Of a stretch of DNA of 25,863 bases, positions 19,955 through 25,863 are shown piece after piece. The position numbers and the translations under genes are program-made. Below the pieces are notes generated by a model, which saw nothing but the letters and a program-made list of their open reading frames with translations, searched no databases and was not told the DNA's origin. Source of the DNA: Candidatus Aenigmatarchaeota archaeon (lineage in GTDB: Archaea > Aenigmatarchaeota > Aenigmatarchaeia > CG10238-14 > SCSR01). The DNA is taken from contig JAUWXZ010000002.1 of NCBI GenBank assembly GCA_030616125.1, positions 1 through 25,863 on the forward strand. Reading direction: 5' to 3'. Every line of letters starts with the position of its first letter. Positions within the stretch are counted from its first letter, which is position 1.

Positions 19955-22162
19955 ATGTCCATGCTAAAGAAAGAAATGACCGAAAGGATTTTAGAAGCAA
20001 TGAAAGATCCTGCTAGAATTAGAAATATTGCTACTTCTTCTCATGTTCATCATGGCAAGACTACTTTAACAGATAATCTTGCAGCTTTAGCAGGAATGAT
20101 TTCTGAAAAAATCGTTGGTGATGTAGAAACCGGAATGTTAACTTGGATCGACGAGCAAGAAAGAAAAAGACAATTAACAATTTATGGTGCCAATGTTAGC
20201 ATGGTTCATGAGCACGAAGACCAAGATTACTTAATAAATTTGGTTGATACACCCGGACATGTTGATTTTGGTGGAGATGTCACTCGTGCTATGCGTGCTG
20301 TTGATGGTACCATAGTTCTGGTTTGTGCTGTAGAAAGTATTATGCCTCAGACTGAAACTGTTTTAAGACAGGCTTTGAGAGAAAGAGTTAAACCTGTTCT
20401 TTTTATAAACAAAGTAGACAGGTTAATCAGAGAATTAAAGTTAACACCAGAAGCAATGCAAAAAAGGTTTGAAGAGGTAATTCGAGATGTTAACATTCTA
20501 ATCCAAAAGTATGCTGAAGAGCAATATAAAGACAAATGGTTGGTAAGTGTCACTGATGGCAGTGTTGTATTTGGTTCTGCTTACAAAAAATGGGCTATTT
20601 CCATCTCGTTCATGCAAAAAACTGGAATTACATTCAAAGACATCATCGATTTAACTTTACAAGAAAGGGAAGATGAGTTAGCAAAAAAAGCCCCTTTAGA
20701 TCAAGTTGTTCTTGACATGATTATTAAGCATTTACCAAATCCTCTAGAAGCTCAAAAATATAGACTTGAAAAAATTTGGAAAGGTAAATTAAACACTGAA
20801 ACAGGAAAGGAAATGATTGCTTGTGATCCGAATGGAAAGCTTGCGATGATAGTTACAAAAGTAGTTCCTGATCCCCATGTGGGTTTTGTTGCTACTGGTA
20901 GAATTTTTTCAGGGAAAATTTTTAAAGGAAAGGGTGTTTATTTAATCGGTCAACACAAAAGAGAAAAAATTCAGCAAGTTGCAGTTTATAAAGGACTTAC
21001 AAGAATTCCTGTAGAAGAGGTTGTTGCTGGAAACATCGCGGCTGTAGTTGGTATTCCTGACGCATTTACCGGCGAAACAGTCTGTGAGCATGATGTAATT
21101 ATTGAACCTTTTGAAGAAATCAAGCATTTATTTGAACCAGTTGTTACAAAGTCAATAGAACCAAAAAATGCAATGGAATTACCCAAGCTTATAGATACTT
21201 TAAAAAGAATTGGTAGAGAAGATGCTGTTCTTCAAATTAAAATCAATCAGGAAACCGGTGAATACTTAGTTTCTGGTCTAGGTGAATTGCACTTAGAAGC
21301 AAAAGTTGAAAATAAACTCAAAGAACTTAAAATAGACGTTGAAATGTCCAAGCCCATTGTGGTATACAGAGAAACTATTTTAAAAAAATCTCCAAAAATT
21401 GAAGGAAAATCTCCAAATAAACACAATAAATTTAAAATTATAGTTGAGCCTTTAGAAGAAGGTGTTTATAAAGCAATGAAAGAAGGGATAATTCCAAGCG
21501 GTATAGAGGTAAAGAAAAAAAACATTGAACTGTTCAAAAAATTATCAGAACATGGAATGGATTATGATGAAGCAAAAAAGGTAATTCTAATTCACAATAA
21601 AAACATTTTATTAGATTTAACAAAAGGAATTCAGTTTATGAATGAAATTATAGAAATGGTAAAAGATGCTTTCATAAACCTAATGGATGAAGGGCCCCTG
21701 GCAAAAGAACCTTGCACAAAATTAAAAGTGAAAATATTGGATGCTGATTTGCATGAAGACCCTGTTCATCGTGGTCCTGGACAAATAATGCCTGCCACTA
21801 GATTTGCTATTAGAGAAGGTATGTTAAAAGTTGGTGCTGCTTTGCTTGAACCTAAACAAATAATTAGGATTGATGTTCCAAGTGAATTAATGGGTGATGC
21901 TATAAGAGAAGTTGAGAATAGAAGAGGCCATATTCTTGACATGAAGGAAGAGAGAGGGGCTAGCATGATAACTGCTAAGATGCCAGTGAGTGATATATTT
22001 GGTTTTGATTCTACTTTGAAATCTGCTACTTCTGGGAGAGGGTTTTACAGTTTAATAGAAGTTGTTTTTGAAAAATTACCTAAAGATTCATTTGAAAAAG
22101 TTGTAAAACAAGTAAGGAAAAGAAAAGGCTTAAGAGAAGAAATGCCTAAGCCAGAAACTTAA
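19955..22162 (+). CDS. fusA: Translation elongation factor EF-2
   Basis: The 735-residue GTPase moves tRNA and mRNA through the ribosome. The P-loop reads SHVHHGKTTLTDNL, G3 is DTPGHVDFGGDV, and G4 is NKVDR. Domains II-V follow, with the domain IV tip 'LHEDPVHRGPGQIMPATRFA' in which the diphthamide histidine (VHRG) is kept. His32 replaces the near-universal Asp in the P-loop (usual HxDHGKT), and the switch I motif usually RGITI is RQLTI at 72-76. The frame is open further upstream, but ATG at 19955 (or GTG 19952, ATG 19961) agrees with the family start; earlier residues overlap rps7 and look non-homologous. It has its own promoter. Confidence 0.95.
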   Translation: MSMLKKEMTERILEAMKDPARIRNIATSSHVHHGKTTLTDNLAALAGMISEKIVGDVETGMLTWIDEQERKRQLTIYGANVSMVHEHEDQDYLINLVDTPGHVDFGGDVTRAMRAVDGTIVLVCAVESIMPQTETVLRQALRERVKPVLFINKVDRLIRELKLTPEAMQKRFEEVIRDVNILIQKYAEEQYKDKWLVSVTDGSVVFGSAYKKWAISISFMQKTGITFKDIIDLTLQEREDELAKKAPLDQVVLDMIIKHLPNPLEAQKYRLEKIWKGKLNTETGKEMIACDPNGKLAMIVTKVVPDPHVGFVATGRIFSGKIFKGKGVYLIGQHKREKIQQVAVYKGLTRIPVEEVVAGNIAAVVGIPDAFTGETVCEHDVIIEPFEEIKHLFEPVVTKSIEPKNAMELPKLIDTLKRIGREDAVLQIKINQETGEYLVSGLGELHLEAKVENKLKELKIDVEMSKPIVVYRETILKKSPKIEGKSPNKHNKFKIIVEPLEEGVYKAMKEGIIPSGIEVKKKNIELFKKLSEHGMDYDEAKKVILIHNKNILLDLTKGIQFMNEIIEMVKDAFINLMDEGPLAKEPCTKLKVKILDADLHEDPVHRGPGQIMPATRFAIREGMLKVGAALLEPKQIIRIDVPSELMGDAIREVENRRGHILDMKEERGASMITAKMPVSDIFGFDSTLKSATSGRGFYSLIEVVFEKLPKDSFEKVVKQVRKRKGLREEMPKPET

Positions 22163-22172
22163 ATATTTAAAT
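22161..22172 (+). promoter_or_regulatory. TATA box of EF-1alpha
   Basis: AAATATTTAAAT overlaps the last base of the EF-2 stop codon and lies 43 nt or more upstream of the EF-1alpha start, giving a leader of about 18-20 nt that contains the GGTGA motif. Confidence 0.45.
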
Positions 22173-22214
22173 ACTAACGATAAATTAAAAGTTAGTCAAT
22201 TTGAAGGTGAAGCA

Positions 22215-23492
22215 ATGCCTGCAAAACCGCACATAAACATAATAACAGCTGGTCATGTAGACTGTGGTAAATCTACACTTGTAGGTAGGTTGTTATATGA
22301 TACTGGAGTTATAAGAGAAGATGAACTAAGGAAATTAGAAGAAATTGCGAAAGAAGTGAAAAAAGAAACTTTTCAATTTGCATTTGTCATGGATAAACTT
22401 AAGGAAGAAAGAGAAAGGGGTTTAACTATTGATGTAATGTATCGTCCTTTTGAAACTCAGAAATGGTATTTTACTGTTATTGATTGCCCTGGGCATAGGG
22501 ATTTTGTTAAAAATATGATCACAGGTGCTTCTCAAGCAGATGCATGTATATTTGTTGTTTCAGCAAAACAGGGGGAAGGTCTTCAAGAACAAACAAAAGA
22601 ACATGTGTTCTTATGTAAGGTACTTGGAATCAACCAATTGATAGTCGTTTTAAACAAGATGGATACAGTAAATTATGATGAAAAAAGATTTAATGATGTA
22701 AAGGAAGAAACCACTAAATTATTAAAATCAGTAGGGTACAAAGTTGAAGAGATACCATTTGTTCCAATTTCAGCATTTGTTGGAGACAATGTTGCAAAAA
22801 AATCCGATAAAATGCCTTGGTACAAAGGACCAATTTTAATAGAAGCGCTAGATGCCTATATAAAAGAGCCTGAGAAACCGATAGACAAACCTTTGAGATT
22901 ACCTGTGCAGGATGTTTACACTATTACTGGTGTAGGAACTGTGCCGGTTGGAAGAGTAGAAACTGGGGTGCTAAAAGCTGGCGATACAATAATTTTTGAA
23001 CCAGCTGGAGTGAAAGCTGAAGTTAAGTCGATTGAAATGCATCATCAAAATATTCCAGAAGCAAAACCTGGAGATAATATTGGTTTCAATCTTCGTGGAG
23101 TGAGCAGACAGGATATTAAAAGAGGAGATGTTGCAAGTCATGTAGACACACCACCAACTGTAGTGAAAGAATTTACTGCTCAAATTGTAGTTTTACAGCA
23201 TCCAACAGTTATTGCACCTGGATATACTCCAGTGTTCCATTGTCATACTGTAAGTGTGGCATGTAAAGTTGAAGAAATACTTGCAAAAATAGATCCAAAG
23301 ACCGGGCAAGTTGTTCAAGAAAAACCAGATTTCATTAAAACTGGAGATGCAGCAAGAATAAGGGTTGTTCCTCTTAGTCCAATGGTAATTGAAAAACAAG
23401 CAGATTTTCCTGAGTTGGCAAGGTTTGCAATTAGAGATATGGGAACTACAGTTGCTGCTGGTGTTTGCTTAGATGTAGTTAAGGCCAAGTAG
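22215..23492 (+). CDS. tuf: Translation elongation factor EF-1alpha
   Basis: The 425-residue GTPase delivers aminoacyl-tRNA. It shows G1 GHVDCGKST (13-21), switch I 'ERERGLTIDVMYRPFETQ', G3 DCPGHRDFVKNMITGASQAD, G4 NKMD, and beta-barrel domains with 'TGVGTVPVGRVETGVLKAGD' and 'GFNLRGVSRQDIKRGDVASH'. Cys17 in the P-loop is a site that varies in EF-1alpha (His, Ser or Ala elsewhere), so it is not alarming. ATG at 22215 has GGTGA four bases before. It follows EF-2 as in many archaea, and S10 is downstream. Confidence 0.96.
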   Translation: MPAKPHINIITAGHVDCGKSTLVGRLLYDTGVIREDELRKLEEIAKEVKKETFQFAFVMDKLKEERERGLTIDVMYRPFETQKWYFTVIDCPGHRDFVKNMITGASQADACIFVVSAKQGEGLQEQTKEHVFLCKVLGINQLIVVLNKMDTVNYDEKRFNDVKEETTKLLKSVGYKVEEIPFVPISAFVGDNVAKKSDKMPWYKGPILIEALDAYIKEPEKPIDKPLRLPVQDVYTITGVGTVPVGRVETGVLKAGDTIIFEPAGVKAEVKSIEMHHQNIPEAKPGDNIGFNLRGVSRQDIKRGDVASHVDTPPTVVKEFTAQIVVLQHPTVIAPGYTPVFHCHTVSVACKVEEILAKIDPKTGQVVQEKPDFIKTGDAARIRVVPLSPMVIEKQADFPELARFAIRDMGTTVAAGVCLDVVKAK

Positions 23493-23496
23493 TTAT

Positions 23497-23542
23497 TTAA
23501 CCTTGTTTACATTATTTTCTCTTTGTTTCTACTTTTTTCCTC
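23497..23542 (+). terminator. T-rich termination region after EF-1alpha
   Basis: Several T runs (TTATTTTCTC, TTTGTTTCT, ACTTTTTTCC) follow the tuf stop and end where the convergent 43-residue gene stops. Oligo-T runs like these end archaeal transcripts. Confidence 0.45.
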
Positions 23543-23674
23543 TTAATCTCCACGTTCTACTTCTGTATTTGCAATTATTTTTGATACCCTCCAAGCCCAG
23601 TATAGGTTCAAGATAGGAATTAAACTTATTACAAACCATATAAGTGTGGAATCTGGCCTTTTCTTAAATTTCAT
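23543..23674 (-). CDS. Small single-span membrane protein (43 residues), function unknown
   Basis: ATG at 23674 is preceded by the strongest ribosome-binding site in the window, GGAGGTGA, four bases upstream, and the frame closes at TAA 23543-23545. Residues 11-29 (LIWFVISLIPILNLYWAWR) form one hydrophobic helix with a tryptophan-rich end, after a basic start MKFKKRPDST; the tail is SKIIANTEVERGD. The 'NLYWAWRVSK' pattern resembles small DUF4234-like archaeal membrane proteins, which is only a resemblance. A TATA-like stretch (AAAAGAATATATTTTT) lies about 40-60 nt upstream. It fills the 338-nt gap between EF-1alpha and S10 on the opposite strand. Confidence 0.7.
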   Translation of the reverse strand: MKFKKRPDSTLIWFVISLIPILNLYWAWRVSKIIANTEVERGD

Positions 23675-23789
23675 CAGTTCACCTCCTCTTAATTAAATTC
23701 ACTAATAAAGTTAAAAATATATTCTTTTTAAAAGTTTCTATTGTTTGATCTAAGTATTACTACAATCAAATTTCTAGTAAAAAGGTAAG

Positions 23790-23799
23790 CTTTAAATAC
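23790..23799 (+). promoter_or_regulatory. TATA box of rps10
   Basis: CTTTAAATAC lies 32-41 nt upstream of the S10 ATG, so transcription would start about 10 nt before the coding region, leaving just room for the GTGA ribosome-binding site (AAGTGATTAA). Confidence 0.5.
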
Positions 23800-23830
23800 A
23801 TGTCTACACCAAAAACTTTAAAGTGATTAA

Positions 23831-24151
23831 ATGCAGGTAGCAAGAATAAAACTCTCAGGAAAAGACCCAAAAGAATTAGACGAGGTTTGCTCTGAAATAA
23901 AAGATATTGCAAAAAAATTTGGAATAAATTATCGTGGCCCAATTCCTTTACCAACAAAAATTCTTAGAGTTACCACTCTAAAAACCCCATGCGGAGATGG
24001 TACAGGGCATGGAAATGCAACTTTTGAAAAATGGGAAATGAGAATTCATAAACGATTAATAGATGTACAAGCTGATGACAGAGCCTTAAGACAAATAATG
24101 AGAGTAGATATCCCTCAGAATGTTCATGTTTCAATTACACTTAAAGGATAA
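23831..24151 (+). CDS. rps10: Small-subunit ribosomal protein S10
   Basis: The 106-residue protein contains 'ARIKLSGKDPKELDEVCSEI' and the archaeal core 'YRGPIPLPTKILRVTTLKTP', with 'GTGHGNATFEKWEMRIHKRL' and 'DVQADDRALRQIMRVDIPQN'. It is a head protein of the small subunit. ATG at 23831 has GTGA four bases before. It completes the EF-1alpha-S10 string but has its own promoter because the small membrane gene intervenes. Confidence 0.96.
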   Translation: MQVARIKLSGKDPKELDEVCSEIKDIAKKFGINYRGPIPLPTKILRVTTLKTPCGDGTGHGNATFEKWEMRIHKRLIDVQADDRALRQIMRVDIPQNVHVSITLKG

Positions 24152-24169
24152 AATCCTAAAATTGAATTA

Positions 24170-24769
24170 ATGAAAACTTATGTAAATTTTTTAAATGCGT
24201 TTGAAAAGGAACTATCAAGAAAAATTAAAAAGAAAGGACTAACTATAACTGTTTCTGGTCCAGCTTCCTCTGGAAAAAGTGTGGGAGCAAGAACTATATC
24301 AAAAACTTTTGGTCTTCGATATATTAGTCCAAGTAAATTTTTTAGAGAAATTGCCAAAGAAAGAAAAATTCCATTGGAAAAATTTTCTGCAATCAGAGAA
24401 AAAGAAATTGATTACCAAATGGATAGGAAAAACTTGGAATATGCGATGATGGGGAATGTTGTTTTAGATGGCAGATTAACTGGTTGGGTTGCCGGAAATT
24501 GGGCAGATGTAAAAATATATTATGACTGTCCTTTTGAAGTTAGAGCTAAAAGAGCTAGGAAAAGGGATGAAACTTCGTTTGAAAAATCAATGAAAAATAT
24601 TCAAGAAAGAGACAAGGAAGATAATAAAAAGTATAAACAGCTATACGGAATTGATCTGTTTGATAAATCGATATATGATATAATTATTAACAACGAAAAA
24701 CTTACACTTGAAGAAGCTAAAAAAATAGTAATAAAACTTGTTAAAGATTTTTTGAAAGGGGAGATATAA
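24170..24769 (+). CDS. cmk: Cytidylate kinase
   Basis: The 199-residue P-loop kinase phosphorylates CMP/dCMP. The Walker A is GPASSGKS (30-37), followed by 'LRYISPSKFFREIAKERKI' and the nucleoside monophosphate kinase region 'MMGNVVLDGRLTGWV'. The 'CPFEVRAKRARKRDETSFEK' block and 'NIQERDKEDNKKYKQLYGID' complete the archaeal Cmk pattern. About 24 residues precede the usual N-terminus, so a later start is possible, although ATG at 24170 is the first. No ribosome-binding site is visible; S10 stops 18 nt earlier. Confidence 0.85.
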   Translation: MKTYVNFLNAFEKELSRKIKKKGLTITVSGPASSGKSVGARTISKTFGLRYISPSKFFREIAKERKIPLEKFSAIREKEIDYQMDRKNLEYAMMGNVVLDGRLTGWVAGNWADVKIYYDCPFEVRAKRARKRDETSFEKSMKNIQERDKEDNKKYKQLYGIDLFDKSIYDIIINNEKLTLEEAKKIVIKLVKDFLKGEI

Positions 24770-24777
24770 AAAATAAA

Positions 24778-25056
24778 TTATCCAAAAATTCTAGAAAAAA
24801 TGTAGAATAAGCCTCCAAATTGCCCCACAAAATAAAACAAACTTGCAACAAACAAAATCAGAGCAAGTAATCTGAATTTATCATATTTCTTCCAAACAAC
24901 ATATGCTAGTGCACATAATGGGCCAATTAATATCCAAAATAACAGTAGCCTAATTTCGTGGTCAGAGAACATTTTTCTCATTTCACTGACACTTTTTGTG
25001 AATTCTGTTTTTAACTCTTTATTGTAAGTGCGTTTTTTAAAATGATATTCGACCAT
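24778..25056 (-). CDS. Small two-helix membrane protein, function unknown
   Basis: I do not recognise this 92-residue protein. A polar, basic N-terminal half (MVEYHFKKRTYNKELKTEFT) is followed by two hydrophobic helices, LLLFWILIGPLCALAYVVW and LLALILFVASLFYFVGQF. I place the start at ATG 25056 because GAGG lies three bases upstream; an in-frame ATG at 25065 would add three residues, MRK. The frame ends at 24778, convergent with cmk and divergent from the Ogg2 gene 43 nt away. Two helices and a cytoplasmic basic tail suggest an integral membrane protein of unknown role. Confidence 0.6.
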   Translation of the reverse strand: MVEYHFKKRTYNKELKTEFTKSVSEMRKMFSDHEIRLLLFWILIGPLCALAYVVWKKYDKFRLLALILFVASLFYFVGQFGGLFYIFSRIFG

Positions 25057-25099
25057 TTTCCTCATATATATTTTAATTTTTAAACTAAAAAAATGAAAT

Positions 25100-25744
25100 A
25101 TGGAAACTGATCAACTTTTAAAATCATATGAAATGAAAAAATCTGATATACAAAAAAGATTGGAAGAGTTTAAAGAAATTTTAAATCAATCTGATGAAAG
25201 AATTTTTGCTGAGTTAGCATTTTGTTTATGTACACCACAATCTAAAGCTTTTGCTTGCTGGAATGCTATTTCTTCGTTAATGAAAAATAATCTTTTGTTT
25301 ACTGGAACTGAAAAGCAAATAAAACCATTTTTAAATTCCGTAAGATTTGCTGATACCAAAACTAAATATATTATTGAAGCTAGAAATTTTTTTACTGAAA
25401 ACGGGAAACTAAAAATTAAAGAAAAAATTAAATCTTTTAAGAATGCTTTCCAATTAAGAAATTGGTTGATAGAAAACATTAAAGGAATTGGAATAAAAGA
25501 AGCTAGTCACTTTATCAGAAACATTGGTTTTGATTATAAGAACCACTTGGCAATTCTTGATAGACATATTCTGAAGAATTTGAAAGAACTTGGAGTTATT
25601 GGAAAAATTCCTAAGAGCTTGACAAGAAAGAGTTATCTAGAAATTGAAAATAAAATGAAGAGGTTCTCAGAGCTAACAAAAATTTCAATGTACGAATTAG
25701 ATATGTTGTTTTGGTCAAAAGAAACAGGAAAAGTATTTAAATAA
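25100..25744 (+). CDS. ogg: N-glycosylase/DNA lyase, archaeal Ogg2 type
   Basis: The 214-residue protein has the helix-hairpin-helix glycosylase signature of the Ogg2 family, which removes 8-oxoguanine and cuts the backbone. The hairpin is KGIGIKEASHF with the nucleophilic Lys133, and the catalytic Asp154 is in LAILDRHILKNL. The usual 'AELAFCLCTPQSKA' start and 'SKETGKVFK' end are present, and the length is typical. ATG at 25100 follows a short AT-rich gap with a TATA-like TTTTAAACT. Confidence 0.9.
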   Translation: METDQLLKSYEMKKSDIQKRLEEFKEILNQSDERIFAELAFCLCTPQSKAFACWNAISSLMKNNLLFTGTEKQIKPFLNSVRFADTKTKYIIEARNFFTENGKLKIKEKIKSFKNAFQLRNWLIENIKGIGIKEASHFIRNIGFDYKNHLAILDRHILKNLKELGVIGKIPKSLTRKSYLEIENKMKRFSELTKISMYELDMLFWSKETGKVFK

Positions 25745-25775
25745 TTCCTTAAAACTTAACTTTATTAGTGATAAT

Positions 25776-25863
25776 TTGAAAGAAACCCTTTTAGCCATAG
25801 ACGCAGATTATATTTTGGTTGGAAATAAACCTGAAGTTAGAATTTTCTGTAAGGATGATAAAG
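25776..25863 (+). CDS. Start of a probable family B DNA polymerase, cut by window edge
   Basis: Twenty-nine codons are visible from TTG at 25776, which has GTGA four bases upstream, and the frame is open to the edge. Residues read LLAIDADYILVGNKPEVRIF, close to the opening of archaeal PolB (LDxDYxxxxxKPVIRLF), whose N-terminal domain begins this way. With so few residues the assignment is likely but not certain. Confidence 0.6.
   Translation, partial: MKETLLAIDADYILVGNKPEVRIFCKDDK

Noticed and set aside
25743..25775. Possible repeat or CRISPR in the AT-rich gaps.
   Set aside because: No repeated units were seen in this gap or elsewhere in the window.

Overview
The window looks like a chromosomal segment of an AT-rich archaeon with densely packed genes. 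The evidence is an archaeal ThrRS, split RNA polymerase genes (H, B'', B', A', A''), eukaryote-like ribosomal proteins, EF-2 and EF-1alpha, a TrmB regulator, DHQ synthase II, an ATP-dependent DNA ligase, TATA boxes about 25-30 nt upstream of starts, and GGTGA Shine-Dalgarno motifs. The compact style and intron-bearing tRNA genes would suit a DPANN or deep euryarchaeal lineage; that placement is an inference, not something I can prove here.

Layout. 1-1001 (minus strand): the tail of an operon of small DNA-binding proteins (a partial ribbon-helix-helix-like ORF and an excisionase-like HTH protein), then a Trm9-like methyltransferase. 1040-4227: a small zinc-ribbon protein, tRNA-Gln on the minus strand with two introns, thrS, and DHQ synthase II. 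4213-8229 (minus strand): argC, an unrecognised 90-residue protein, a TrmB-family regulator with palindromic operator candidates, and DNA ligase. 8307-10392: a nitroreductase and a secreted or membrane-anchored protein with Ig-like domains. 10429-10938: tRNA-Tyr with three introns, 5S rRNA and intronless tRNA-Asp.

10952-24151 is the classic archaeal transcription/translation string: rpoH, rpoB'', a single ORF joining rpoB' to rpoA', rpoA'', rpl30e, nusA, rps12, rps7, EF-2, EF-1alpha and rps10. A 43-residue membrane protein lies on the opposite strand between EF-1alpha and S10. The end holds cytidylate kinase, a small two-helix membrane protein, an Ogg2-type DNA glycosylase, and the first codons of a probable family B DNA polymerase.

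Most unusual are: two tRNA genes with introns at the same D-loop position, where the bulge-helix-bulge borrows the D-stem; an end-to-end B'-A' RNA polymerase fusion; a probable CTG start codon for rpoB''; and non-consensus residues in EF-2 (P-loop and switch I), RpoA'' and S12.
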